Shown here in pieces: positions 9,791-20,083 of a stretch of DNA of 64,000 nucleotides. Source of the DNA: an uncultured Rhodospirillales bacterium (GTDB lineage: Bacteria > Pseudomonadota > Alphaproteobacteria > Acetobacterales > Acetobacteraceae); contig CAILMF010000015.1 in the NCBI GenBank assembly GCA_903835235.1, positions 310,001 to 374,000 on the forward strand, given 5' to 3'. The position numbers and the translations under genes were made by a program. How positions within the stretch are numbered: the first letter of the stretch is position 1; each line of letters starts with the position of its first letter. Below the pieces are notes generated by a model. The model saw only the letters and a list, made by a program, of their open reading frames with translations, had not been told where the DNA came from and made no database searches.

Positions 9791-10540
9791 TCAGCCGCGC
9801 GCAATCCAGGGCATCTTGGCCGCGGTGATGGTGATGAACTGGATGTTCGCATCCAGCGGCAGGTTGGCCATCATCAGCACGCTGCTGCCCACATGCGCAA
9901 CGTCGAAGGTCGGTTCCACCTTCATCTCGCCGGTCGCCTGCTTCACGCCGCGGGCCATGCGCGCGGTCATCGGCGTCTCGGCATTGCCGATATCCACCTG
10001 GCCGGAGACGATGTCGTACTTGCGGCCGTCCAGCGCCAGCGTCTTGGTCAGGCCGGTGATGGCGTGCTTGGTGCTGGTATAGGCCACGCTGTCCGGCCGC
10101 GGCACATGCGCCGAGATGCTGCCGTTGTTGACGATGCGGCCACCCTGAGGCGACTGCTCCTTCATCATGCGGAAGGCGGCCTGGGCACACAGGAAGCTGC
10201 CGGTCAGGTTGACCTGCACCACGCGGGCCCAGTCCTCGTACTTCAGGTCCTCGATCGGGCCGGCGGGCACGTTGCCGCCGGCGTTGTTGAACAGGAAGTC
10301 GAGGCGGCCCCATGTCGCCTTGATGCTGGCAAACAAGGCGTTGACCGCGTTGGGGTCGCCGACATCGGTCGGCACCGGCAGGGCGCGCGGCCCGGCATTG
10401 CCGGCCAGGCCTACGGTCTCGGCCAGCGCATCGGCGCGGCGGCCGGCCAGCGCCACGGACCAGCCATCCGCCAGCAGGGCCAGGGCGGCGGCACGGCCGA
10501 CGCCGGAACCGGCGCCGGTGACAACAGCGTATTTGGACAT
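9791..10540 (-). CDS. SDR family NAD(P)-dependent oxidoreductase
   Basis: Classical short-chain dehydrogenase of 249 residues. The cofactor-binding Rossmann motif is [12 protein letters not shown] at residues 8-19 and the NNAG motif follows near residue 90. Active-site Ser is in NNGSISA and Tyr-Lys in YTSTKHA. The Arg in AGRRAD after the second strand suggests NADP preference, which is inference. A good ribosome site (TTAGGAG) precedes the ATG. It lies 118 bp downstream of, and on the same strand as, the hydroxyacid dehydrogenase and enolase-superfamily genes, so it may act in the same catabolic route. The substrate is unknown. Confidence 0.88.
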   Translation of the reverse strand: MSKYAVVTGAGSGVGRAAALALLADGWSVALAGRRADALAETVGLAGNAGPRALPVPTDVGDPNAVNALFASIKATWGRLDFLFNNAGGNVPAGPIEDLKYEDWARVVQVNLTGSFLCAQAAFRMMKEQSPQGGRIVNNGSISAHVPRPDSVAYTSTKHAITGLTKTLALDGRKYDIVSGQVDIGNAETPMTARMARGVKQATGEMKVEPTFDVAHVGSSVLMMANLPLDANIQFITITAAKMPWIARG

Positions 10541-10556
10541 CTCTATGCTCTCCTAA

Positions 10557-10602
10557 GAGCAAACGCCGCACGGGCCACGTCACCGGGAGGCGTAGTTTGC
10601 TC
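10557..10602. promoter_or_regulatory. Inverted repeat in the leader of the SDR gene
   Basis: GAGCAAAC at 10557-10564 is matched by GTTTGCTC at 10595-10602. Both arms extend inward as GCC and GGC with a two-base bulge. On the minus strand the hairpin ends directly before the TTAGGAG ribosome site of the SDR gene, so it could be an operator or could control access to that site. It may only be an incidental fold. Confidence 0.4.
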
Positions 10603-10658
10603 GTTCAAACAAAAGGGCTGCGGCGGGTTCCGTACGCCGGCGGCGGACGGAACGGGCT

Positions 10659-11690
10659 TCAGCTGTTGGGACCGCGACCCATGCCAACCGGCTGCCAGCG
10701 GCGCAAGGCGGTGTTCTGCAACACCGCGGGGTTGACGCAGCTCAGCGGCCAGCGGCCCTGCAACACCAGCGAAAGCTCCAGCCCCACGCGCGCCTTGCGG
10801 GCGGCGTCGAAGCGCGCGCTGGCGCTGGCGACATGCGCGGTCAGCGTCACATTGCCCATGCTCAGCAGCGGGTTGTTGTGGGAGGGCGGCTCGGTCTCCA
10901 GCACGTCCAGCGCGGCATGGGCGATCCAGTTCTCGGACAGCGCCTTGATCAGCGCTTCCTCCTGCACGGTCGGGCCGCGGCCGGTGTTGATGAACACGCA
11001 GGTCGGCTTCATCATGCGGAAGTGCTTCTCCTTCAGCATGTGATGCACTTCCGGCCGCGCCGGCGCGTGCATGCTGATGAAGTCGGACGTGCTCAGCACC
11101 TCGTTCAAGGTCGCGGGCTGCACGCCCAGCTCGCTCATCAGCGTCTCATCCACGAAGGGGTCGTAGGCGATGACGCGCAGGCCGAAGGGCAGGGCGCGCT
11201 TGGCCACCGCGCGGGCGACGCGGCCGAAGCTGATCAGCCCCAGCGTCTGCCCCATCAGCCGGGGGAACTGGTACAGGTGCGGCCGTCCCTCGCGCCAGCG
11301 GCCGTCGCGCACCATCTTGTCCTGCTCCACCAGGCGGCGGAAGCCGGCCAGCAGCAGCGTCATCGCGTGGTCGGCCACTTCCTCGATGAAGGTGTCCGGC
11401 ACGTTGGTCACGGGAATGCCCGCGGCGGTGGCGGCCTTCACGTCCACGCTGTCCACGCCGACGCTGCCCAGGCTGATGACCTTGCACTTCGTCAGGCTGT
11501 CGATGATGCGCTTGGAGACGGGCATGCCCTTGCCGTAGATCGCGTCGGCATCCTTCGCCTCGGCGATGAAGGCGTCCTCGTTCATCGGCGTCTCGACGAT
11601 GACGGCGTCCAGCCCTTCCAGCGCCTCCAGTTCAGGCGCATAGCCGAGGGCGCCTTGGAAGTTCGGGGTGACGATCTTGAATTTCGGCAT
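10659..11690 (-). CDS. D-2-hydroxyacid dehydrogenase family protein
   Basis: NAD-dependent 2-hydroxyacid dehydrogenase of 343 residues, related to C-terminal-binding-protein-like and phosphoglycerate-dehydrogenase-like enzymes. The catalytic triad is visible as Arg238 (INTGRG), Glu265 (LDVLETEP) and His286 (LTAHVAS). The nucleotide-binding turn reads GLISFGRVAR at 151-160, where Ser replaces the middle Gly of the usual GLIGFGRIGR. It starts 11 bp after the stop of the enolase-superfamily gene, so the two are co-transcribed. The natural substrate is probably a sugar acid or a 2-hydroxy/2-keto acid made by that neighbour. No ACT regulatory domain is present, so serine biosynthesis is unlikely. 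Confidence 0.87.
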   Translation of the reverse strand: MPKFKIVTPNFQGALGYAPELEALEGLDAVIVETPMNEDAFIAEAKDADAIYGKGMPVSKRIIDSLTKCKVISLGSVGVDSVDVKAATAAGIPVTNVPDTFIEEVADHAMTLLLAGFRRLVEQDKMVRDGRWREGRPHLYQFPRLMGQTLGLISFGRVARAVAKRALPFGLRVIAYDPFVDETLMSELGVQPATLNEVLSTSDFISMHAPARPEVHHMLKEKHFRMMKPTCVFINTGRGPTVQEEALIKALSENWIAHAALDVLETEPPSHNNPLLSMGNVTLTAHVASASARFDAARKARVGLELSLVLQGRWPLSCVNPAVLQNTALRRWQPVGMGRGPNS

Positions 11691-11701
11691 CGGTGTTTCC
11701 T

Positions 11702-12874
11702 CTATTTTGGCGCGCGGGCGCGGATGGCGGCTTCGTTGACCTCGACGCCCCAGCCAGGCCCGGTCGGCAGCAGCAGCTCGCCATTCTCGATGACCGGTGG
11801 CGGGGTGAATTCATCGCGCCACTTCACGCTGTCGATGTCGATTTCCATGACGCGGAAGTTGGGGATGGCGGCGCAGAAATGCGCGGAGATCATGCTGCAC
11901 AGGTTGCCGTAGAAGTTGTGCGGCGCGCAGTTGACCTCATACACGTCGCACATGCTGGCGATCTTCAGGCTCTCGGCCAGGCCGTTCCAGATGACATCGA
12001 CGATGCCGACATCCATGGCATAGTTTTCCAGGAAGGGCCTGAACTCCCGCCTTCCGTGCAGCGTCTCGCAGGAAGCGATGGGGCAGGGCGCCATGCGCTT
12101 GATGCTGGCCAACGCCGGCGCATCATGCGTGTCGATCTCCAGCCAAGTCAGGTCGAACTCCGCAACCGCGGCGGCGACGCGCTGGAAACCTTCGGTCTTG
12201 AAGTGGAAGTTGGTGTCCAGGTGGATGCCCATCTCTGGCCCCACCGCCTCGCGGATGGTGCGCAGGTGGCGCTTCAGATGGTCCAGCGTGCGGTTGTCCC
12301 AGTTCAGCTCCGGCCAGCCGGCGTGGCGGCCAAAGCCCGGAGAGAACTGGTAAAGCCGGCCGTCCTCGCCGGGGATCAGGATGTTGGTCTTCAACCCCCG
12401 AAAACCCAGCGCCTTCACCTCGGCGGCGTGGCGGCCCACCTCGTCCCAGTCATGGCAGGGCGGCGTGCCCATGTAGGCGCTGTTGCGCACGCGGTAGCTG
12501 GCGAAGTGGGACCAATACACCGGGATGCGTTCCCGCACCGGCCCGCCGAACAGCGCGCATACCGGAATGCCCCGTGCCCGCGCGGCGATGTCCAGGCAGC
12601 AATTCTCAATGGCGGCGATGGCCTGCTGGTTCAGCCCGCCGCGCGACTGCCTGGTGGTCATCAGCAGGAAGGCGGTGATCGCCTCGAACCGCGTCGGGTC
12701 GCGCCCGATCAGCAGCGTGGACAGCGTGTCGATGACGCTGGAAAGCCCGGCACTGCCAAAGCTCTCATTGTATTCGGACCAGCCGACCAGGCCCTCATCG
12801 GTGGTGATCTTGAGGAAGGAGAACAGGCGCCAGCCGGCATCGGCGCGCAGCGTTTCCACCTTCACGATCTTCAT
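11702..12874 (-). CDS. Mandelate racemase/muconate lactonizing enzyme family protein (enolase superfamily)
   Basis: Enolase-superfamily enzyme of 390 residues that abstracts the alpha-proton of a carboxylate, as in sugar-acid dehydratases or racemases. Metal ligands are Asp220 (HLDTN), Glu246 (WLEID) and Glu270 (ASCETLHG). A Lys at 162 (GLKTN) and His319 (CAPHNFYG) fit the acid/base positions of the mandelate-racemase subgroup. The start at 12874 was chosen because GGAGG lies just upstream and the protein then begins MKIVKVETL, as the family does; an in-frame ATG at 12928 would add 18 unusual residues. It is the first gene of a minus-strand operon and is divergent from the SDR at 12982. The exact substrate cannot be read from sequence. 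Confidence 0.9.
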   Translation of the reverse strand: MKIVKVETLRADAGWRLFSFLKITTDEGLVGWSEYNESFGSAGLSSVIDTLSTLLIGRDPTRFEAITAFLLMTTRQSRGGLNQQAIAAIENCCLDIAARARGIPVCALFGGPVRERIPVYWSHFASYRVRNSAYMGTPPCHDWDEVGRHAAEVKALGFRGLKTNILIPGEDGRLYQFSPGFGRHAGWPELNWDNRTLDHLKRHLRTIREAVGPEMGIHLDTNFHFKTEGFQRVAAAVAEFDLTWLEIDTHDAPALASIKRMAPCPIASCETLHGRREFRPFLENYAMDVGIVDVIWNGLAESLKIASMCDVYEVNCAPHNFYGNLCSMISAHFCAAIPNFRVMEIDIDSVKWRDEFTPPPVIENGELLLPTGPGWGVEVNEAAIRARAPK

Positions 12875-12981
12875 CGGCCCGTTCCTCCAGCTTTCGCCCA
12901 GCGAAGCATGGCCAAGCCGCCTCCACAAGCCGGGCGCAGGGGGCTAGCGTGGCCCATCGAAACCTGAAGGGGAGACGCAGG

Positions 12982-13743
12982 ATGGGCCAATTGGATGGGA
13001 AGATCGCCTGGGTGACCGGCGCCGGTTCCGGCATCGGCGAAGCGGCTGCGATCGCGCTGGCCGGCGAAGGCGCCGTGCTGGTGCTGACCGGCCGCCGCAA
13101 GGAACCGCTGGATGACGTGGCCGCGAAGATCAAGGCCGCCGGCGGCAAGGCGCATGTCCACCCCTGCGACCTGACCGTGTCGGCCGAGGTTGATGACGCC
13201 GCCGAGCAGATCGCCAAGCGGCTCGGCCGCATCGACATTCTCGTCAGCAATGCCGGCGCCAATATCGTGGACCGCCATTGGAACAAGATCAGTGCCGAGG
13301 GGATCGACACGCTGATCAACTTCAACCTGTCTTCGGCCATGTATGTGGCCCGCGCGGTCATGGGCATCATGCGCGCCCAGGGCGGCGGGCTGATGATCCA
13401 CACCGCCTCCATGGCCGGCCGCAACACCGGCGGCTTCAGCGGGCCTGGCTACCAGGCGGCCAAGCACGGCGTGGTCGCCATGAGCCATTCGATCAACCAG
13501 GAGGAATGCATCAATGGCATCCGCTCCACGGCGCTGCTGCCGGGTGAGGTCAACACGCCGATCCTGAAGCAGCGCCCCAACCCGCTTTCGCCGGAAGAAC
13601 TGGCGCGCATGCTGCAGCCGGAAGACACCGGCGAGGTGATCCGCTGGATCGCCTGCCAGCCCAAGCATGTCTGCATCAACGAGATGTGGGTCACGCCGGC
13701 CTGGAACCGCAGCTACGTCGCGGCCATCCAGCGCAAGCTGTAG
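12982..13743 (+). CDS. SDR family oxidoreductase
   Basis: Short-chain dehydrogenase of 253 residues. The cofactor motif TGAGSGIGEAAA is at residues 13-24 and the NAG motif near residue 91. Catalytic Ser lies in HTASMAG and Tyr-Lys in GYQAAKHG. The ATG at 12982 has GGGGAG upstream; an in-frame ATG at 12949 is less likely. It is divergently transcribed from the enolase-superfamily gene across a gap of about 107 bp, so the two may share a control region and a pathway. A strong two-way terminator follows. The substrate is unknown. Confidence 0.88.
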   Translation: MGQLDGKIAWVTGAGSGIGEAAAIALAGEGAVLVLTGRRKEPLDDVAAKIKAAGGKAHVHPCDLTVSAEVDDAAEQIAKRLGRIDILVSNAGANIVDRHWNKISAEGIDTLINFNLSSAMYVARAVMGIMRAQGGGLMIHTASMAGRNTGGFSGPGYQAAKHGVVAMSHSINQEECINGIRSTALLPGEVNTPILKQRPNPLSPEELARMLQPEDTGEVIRWIACQPKHVCINEMWVTPAWNRSYVAAIQRKL

Positions 13744-13766
13744 CGCCAGCCGCGGCACACATGAAA

Positions 13767-13796
13767 AGGGCCGCCCCGGTCACCCGGGGCGGCCCT
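13767..13796. terminator. Strong bidirectional intrinsic terminator
   Basis: A perfect 13-bp stem (AGGGCCGCCCCGG at 13767-13779 with its complement at 13784-13796) closes a TCAC loop. On the minus strand it is followed by TTTTCAT and so ends hppA; on the plus strand it is followed by GCTCGTTT and can end the SDR gene. Confidence 0.88.
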
Positions 13797-13817
13797 GCTC
13801 GTTTCAGCGCAGCAGCT

Positions 13818-15941
<2,124 letters not shown>

Positions 15942-16140
15942 TGCGACCCTTACCCCCCCTTATTGTGGACGGCAGCACGGATTGACCGGTCGCCCTGCCG
16001 CAAGGCAGGCGCGCCGGTCCCGCGCTGCAAACCAGTCAAGGCTAAGCGGGCAACCGCGGGCACGCAACGGTGGAAAGGCCAATTTGCCTGCCTGGGCGGC
16101 CCGCCGGCTGGCCGCCTGATGCCGCGGCAAGCATCTCCCT

Positions 16141-16150
16141 GGGGGGGGGG
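16141..16150. other. G10 homopolymer upstream of hppA
   Basis: Ten consecutive G residues in the gap between the PhoX-like gene and hppA. Such tracts slip during replication or sequencing. It lies about 200 bp upstream of the hppA start, outside any gene I can support. Confidence 0.7.
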
Positions 16151-16193
16151 CGGCGACGCGCGCACGCGCCGGCGCAGCGCCCGTAATTGCAAA

Positions 16194-16219
16194 GGGCCGG
16201 GCGATTGCTCGCCCGGCCC
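16194..16219 (-). terminator. Intrinsic terminator of the RTX phosphatase gene
   Basis: GGGCCGGGCGA at 16194-16204 pairs perfectly with 16209-16219 around a TTGC loop. On the minus strand it is followed by TTTGCAATTA. It lies 21 bp after the stop of the PhoX-like gene. Confidence 0.82.
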
Positions 16220-16239
16220 CCGCACTCAATCAACCGCTA

Positions 16240-18210
16240 TCAGGCGATGATGGCGAAGTCCGCGACCGTCACCGGGTTGGACTGCAGCATGTGCGCAACC
16301 AGCACCGCGGCCGTGCCACCCACGCCATCGACATCCCAGTTCAGGGAGCCGCTGGCCTTGTCGAACAGGAACTGGGCGCCGGCGGTGGTCGCCACCAGAC
16401 CCTGGTTCAGCACCACCACGCCGCCGGCCATCAGGCCGCCGCCGAAGCCGGCCGCCGAGATCTCGAAACCGTCTTCGACGCGGAAGCCGACGATGGTGTC
16501 GCCAGCTTCGGCAATCGAGGCGAAGCGGAAGATGTCGGCGCCGAGGCCGCCATTCATGCGGTCGAGACCGGCGCCACCCACCAGCGTGTCGTTGCCGTCA
16601 CCACCCAGCAGCGAGTCGGCGCCAGCGCCGCCCAGCAGCAGGTCGTTGCCGAAGCTGCCGTTCAGCGTATCGCCACCCGAACCACCGTTCATGGTGTCGT
16701 TGCCCTGGCCGCCATTGAGGTTGTCGGCCAGGCCGCTGCCGTTCACGGTCTCGCTGGCGCGGGTGCCGTTCTTCACGTCATCGATGTAGATGATGCTGGT
16801 CTGGCCGCCTTCGTAGGTGGCGGGCACGCCGGTCAGGTAGTGGTCCTGCACGTCGACCAGGTAGGCATGGGTGTCGGCGTCACCGAAGATGCTGGTGACG
16901 TCGAGGATGCCCGAGGTCTCCTTATCGTTGGTGTGCGGCGCGACCGGCAGGCTGGTGTTGTTCACGCCGTCGCCGTCACCGAAGATCGCCGGGTCCAGGC
17001 GGGCGATCTGCACGATAGCGCCGGTGGCGGGGTTGTAGTCCCACACGCTGGCGTGGCCCTTGTAGTTGCCCGGGTCCTCGTTCAGCAGCACGTGGCCGGT
17101 GGTGGCATCGACCGTGATGTTGTCGAACATCACCTGCACGCCCGGGGTGCCCTGGAACTCCATCTTGAACGTGCCGCCGGCTTCCGGGTTGGTCACGTCG
17201 GTGTAGGTCAGCGACCACAGGCGGGTCGAGTGGGTCGAGTCGGCTGTGGTGACGAAGTAGTACTTGTTGTGGTTGGTCGGGTCCCAGGCGCCGTCTTCCG
17301 GGCGCCAGAAGCCGGAGACGCCGGCGGCGTTGGCGGCGGTCTCGATCTGCGCGCCGGTCATGGTGGCGGCGCTGGTGTGCGTCGCGTCCTTGATCTCGAC
17401 CACGGTGAAGCTGCCGCTGGTCGGCGGGTTGGTCTGCGCCGCTTCACGGCCGTTGCTGGCGCTGGTGTTGGCGATGTTGCCGATGCCGCTGGCGACCACG
17501 CCGTACAGCTTGCCACCGACCAGGCCGGCCTTCTGGATCTCGTTGCCGGTGTTGGTCTTGGTGCCGACATACATGTACACCTGACCCGCCGGGCTGGTGT
17601 CGTTGTCGAGCATCACGACCGTCTTGTCGCCCGACCAGGCGTTGGCGACGGCGTTCTCGTAGCTGGTGTTGCCGAAGCCCGGCAGCTCGTAGACGTTGCC
17701 CTTGTCGGTGCCGGTGGCGACCCAGGCGAAGGCGCGGCTGTTGATGCCGCCTTCTTCGCCGTTCAGGAAGATGCGGGTCTGGGTGCCCATGCCGGTGGCG
17801 GAATTGTAGAAGGCGGAGACATCGGCCAGGTCGGCCGAGCACAGGCGGTTGATGACGGTGGTGGCCTGAGTGTAGACGCCGTCGCCGTCATTGTCCTGGT
17901 AGACGGTGGTGCCGAGGTCGTTGACGCTCAGCACTTCGTGCGTGGCCTTGTCGATGACGATCTCATCGACGAAGGCGCCGACCGAGCCATGCGCGCGCAC
18001 GGCGCCGTTGCCGGTGGGAATCTCGTGGTTCTGCAGGATCGTCACGGTCGTGCCGTTGTCGATCACGCCCATGCCGTCCGGCAGGCCCGAATAGATGTGA
18101 CCACCGATGGTGGTGCCAGCGGTCAGCAGGGCCTCGACCCGGACGTTCGGCTCAAGGTTGATCAGGTAGGAAGCGGCGGAGCTCGAGGGCCCCTTGATCA
18201 GGTTCGACAT
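16240..18210 (-). CDS. PhoX-like (DUF839) phosphatase with C-terminal RTX repeats
   Basis: Predicted extracellular enzyme of 656 residues. Residues 1-490 form a DUF839/PhoX-type propeller with the family markers LQNHEIPTGNGAVR near 59, LNGEEGGINSRAF near 151 and FWRPEDGAWDP near 302; the acidic residues in these motifs are metal ligands in PhoX alkaline phosphatases. Residues 500-570 hold about six GGxGxDxxx nonapeptides that bind calcium, followed by a C-terminal secretion region. There is no N-terminal signal peptide or Tat motif, which fits type I secretion and contrasts with classical Tat-exported PhoX. AAGGA precedes the ATG. Phosphate starvation is the likely inducer, but no full Pho box is seen. 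A related phytase-like activity is also possible. No type I exporter is in the window. Confidence 0.86.
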   Translation of the reverse strand: MSNLIKGPSSSAASYLINLEPNVRVEALLTAGTTIGGHIYSGLPDGMGVIDNGTTVTILQNHEIPTGNGAVRAHGSVGAFVDEIVIDKATHEVLSVNDLGTTVYQDNDGDGVYTQATTVINRLCSADLADVSAFYNSATGMGTQTRIFLNGEEGGINSRAFAWVATGTDKGNVYELPGFGNTSYENAVANAWSGDKTVVMLDNDTSPAGQVYMYVGTKTNTGNEIQKAGLVGGKLYGVVASGIGNIANTSASNGREAAQTNPPTSGSFTVVEIKDATHTSAATMTGAQIETAANAAGVSGFWRPEDGAWDPTNHNKYYFVTTADSTHSTRLWSLTYTDVTNPEAGGTFKMEFQGTPGVQVMFDNITVDATTGHVLLNEDPGNYKGHASVWDYNPATGAIVQIARLDPAIFGDGDGVNNTSLPVAPHTNDKETSGILDVTSIFGDADTHAYLVDVQDHYLTGVPATYEGGQTSIIYIDDVKNGTRASETVNGSGLADNLNGGQGNDTMNGGSGGDTLNGSFGNDLLLGGAGADSLLGGDGNDTLVGGAGLDRMNGGLGADIFRFASIAEAGDTIVGFRVEDGFEISAAGFGGGLMAGGVVVLNQGLVATTAGAQFLFDKASGSLNWDVDGVGGTAAVLVAHMLQSNPVTVADFAIIA

Positions 18211-18249
18211 CGGTTCGTTGGTCCTTTGACGCCATGGTGAAGACTCGCT

Positions 18250-18272
18250 CTGCCCAACCAGGGGTTGGGCAG
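18250..18272 (-). promoter_or_regulatory. Perfect hairpin in the 5' leader of the RTX phosphatase gene
   Basis: CTGCCCAACC (18250-18259) and its exact complement (18263-18272) flank a three-base loop, 40 bp upstream of the start codon. No T tract follows on the minus strand, so it looks more like a leader structure or operator than a terminator. Confidence 0.5.
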
Positions 18273-18392
18273 GCGGATGGCGGACCAGTAACCAAAACAG
18301 GCAACTTACGTAATGCGTTAATACACTAAACTTTTAAGTCTGTAATGATGACAACGTGTGGCAGTTATTTGGCAATATAAAGGCTGTTTTAT
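18273..18392 (-). promoter_or_regulatory. AT-rich probable promoter region of the RTX phosphatase gene
   Basis: This gap is strikingly AT-rich for the window. It contains a small dyad at 18340-18354 with half-sites CTGTAAT and TTGTCAT facing each other across one base. The half-sites resemble part of a Pho-box repeat, but they are inverted instead of direct, so PhoB control is only a guess. The downstream end of the 2OG-Fe oxygenase gene also lies here. Confidence 0.4.
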
Positions 18393-19061
18393 TTATGATA
18401 CGGCTTGCGGAGAATTTTCCGGTTGCGCGGTCGTTTGTGGCAGAGTCACCGGGGCGAAGCGCGCGTTGAAGGCAATGGAGATGCGCTCCGCCGGCTGTTC
18501 ATTGGGATAGACCCAGTGCTGGAGGTAGGCGGGAAACAGCATCAGCAGCCCCGCGCGGGGCGTCACCGGCACCTTGGCGGTGAAGCAGGCAGCACCTTCG
18601 ATCCCCACCACATTGGCATTGGTCCGGCAGTCCAGGAACTCGAACAGGCCGCTGCGCCCCTGCGCTTCGGGCACCTGCACATAATAGGAACCGGACCAGG
18701 CCCAGCCCGCATGGTCGTGCGGCGTGTTGTAGGCGTGCTGGCCATTGATGTTGACCCAGCCCTCGGCCTGCAGGCTACGGCCGCGGAATTCGTAGTTGGG
18801 AGCCACATGCTTGGTCGCCGCCATCACCGCCTGCGCGAAGGCCTGGCACAGCTCGCGGAACACCGGCTCCTCCCAATGGAAGAGCTGGTAGTCGGAATGC
18901 CAGCCATGCTGGTTGGAGCGGGCCAGGCCAGGCTGGCTGGCGCGGCGGGCCTGGATCGCCGGCAGCAGCCGGGCATTCAACTCCTCGGCCCCCGGCAGCG
19001 CGAAGCGGAAGCTCGGCGAGGCGAAGAGCGGTTCGACCTGGGAAAGCGTGAAGGCGACCAT
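18393..19061 (-). CDS. 2OG-Fe(II) oxygenase family protein (TIGR02466 type)
   Basis: Putative 2-oxoglutarate and iron-dependent dioxygenase of 222 residues. The double-stranded beta-helix core shows the first iron-binding segment YNTPHDHAGWAWSGSYYV near residue 112 and the distal His in FPAYLQHWVYPN near 178, followed by ERISIAFNARF, which carries the usual Arg. The arrangement matches the small group of bacterial 2OG-Fe oxygenases of unknown substrate. It lies just upstream of the RTX phosphatase on the same strand, with a 182 bp AT-rich gap, so they are probably separate transcripts. Substrate and role are unknown. Confidence 0.8.
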   Translation of the reverse strand: MVAFTLSQVEPLFASPSFRFALPGAEELNARLLPAIQARRASQPGLARSNQHGWHSDYQLFHWEEPVFRELCQAFAQAVMAATKHVAPNYEFRGRSLQAEGWVNINGQHAYNTPHDHAGWAWSGSYYVQVPEAQGRSGLFEFLDCRTNANVVGIEGAACFTAKVPVTPRAGLLMLFPAYLQHWVYPNEQPAERISIAFNARFAPVTLPQTTAQPENSPQAVS

Positions 19062-19188
19062 GGCTGCCGCCTGTAGCGCCGCCAGGCCCCAGTCGACAAC
19101 GACGGAATGATGACAGCTGCCATTGCCTCGCCTTGCCCCACCCGCCAGCGGCCGACATAGTCGCGGTCAACAAAGGGGAGGGCGCGGC

Positions 19189-19944
19189 ATGGCGCGTTTG
19201 GCGGGCAAGGTTGCCTTCATCACCGGGGCCGGCACCGGCATTGGCCGGCAAACCGCGGAACTCTTCGCCCGCGAAGGCGCCCGTGTGGTGGTGGCCGACA
19301 TCAACGCCACCACCGGCGAGGAGACCGCCCACCGCATCACCAGCGCCGGCGGCCAGGCCATCGCCATCCATACGGATGTCAGCGAACCCGACAGCATCCA
19401 GGCCGCGCTGGCCCGGACCGAACAGCACTTCGGCGCACTGCATGTGCTGCACAACAATGCCGGCGGCTCCACCGATATCGACAGCGACGTGGTGAACGCC
19501 CCGCTGGAGGAGTTCTGGCGCGCCATCAAGCTGGACCTCTGGGGCACCTTCCTCGGCTGCCGCTTCGGCATTCCCATGCTCATCCGCGCCGGCGGCGGCT
19601 CGGTCATCAACATGGCCAGCGTGGTGGCGCTGATGGGCTTCCCGGGGCGGGATTGCTACACCGCGGCCAAGGGCGGCGTCGCCTCGCTGACCAGGTCGCT
19701 GGCGGTGGAATACGGCCGCCAGGGCGTGCGGGTGAACGCCATCGCCCCCACCGTGACGCTGACCGAGCGGGTGGTGAAGATCCTGGCCGGCAACCCCGCC
19801 ATGCAGGGCCTGGCGGACCAGCACCTGCTCGGCCTGGGCCAGGCCGGGGACATGGCGCATGCCGCGCTCTACCTGGCCTCCGATGAGGCCCGCATCGTCA
19901 CCGGCGTGATCCTGCCGGTGGACAGCGGACTGGTTACCGTATGA
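19189..19944 (+). CDS. SDR family NAD(P)-dependent oxidoreductase
   Basis: Classical short-chain dehydrogenase of 251 residues. TGAGTGIGRQTA (residues 12-23) is the cofactor motif, with an Asp in VVVADINA that favours NAD. NNAGG follows near residue 90. The Ser lies in MASVVAL and Tyr-Lys in YTAAKGG. GGGGAGGG precedes the ATG, which decides this start over upstream in-frame codons. The last codons (GLVTV) and the stop belong to the first unit of a tandem repeat that continues past the gene. The substrate is unknown. Confidence 0.9.
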   Translation: MARLAGKVAFITGAGTGIGRQTAELFAREGARVVVADINATTGEETAHRITSAGGQAIAIHTDVSEPDSIQAALARTEQHFGALHVLHNNAGGSTDIDSDVVNAPLEEFWRAIKLDLWGTFLGCRFGIPMLIRAGGGSVINMASVVALMGFPGRDCYTAAKGGVASLTRSLAVEYGRQGVRVNAIAPTVTLTERVVKILAGNPAMQGLADQHLLGLGQAGDMAHAALYLASDEARIVTGVILPVDSGLVTV

Positions 19945-20037
19945 CCGCTGGCGCGATCCTACGGAACCAGCGGGCTGGTTACCGTCTGACCACTGACCGC
20001 GGCCCTACGGAACCAGCGGGCTGGTTACCGTCTGACC
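19925..20037 (+). repeat. Tandem duplication of the SDR gene's 3' end, with hairpins at the junctions
   Basis: Units start at 19925 (45 bp), 19970 (46 bp) and 20016 (22 bp, partial). The first covers the last codons and stop of the SDR gene; the later copies repeat GGGCTGGTTACCGTCTGA outside the gene. Each junction forms a stem, ACGG-AACCAGC against GCTGGTT-A-CCGT, at 19961-19985 and 20007-20031. The structures may serve as tandem terminators. Confidence 0.85.
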
Positions 20038-20083
20038 CTCTTGCCGCCGCGAGCGCCGCCCGGCATGAAGGCGGACGCGCGAT

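Noticed and set aside
10659-11690. Biosynthetic phosphoglycerate dehydrogenase (serA)
   Set aside because: No ACT or allosteric domain, and the neighbours are catabolic.
16291-18240. 649-codon open frame opposite the RTX phosphatase
   Set aside because: Antisense to a well-supported gene; Val/Gly/Asp-rich with no domain.
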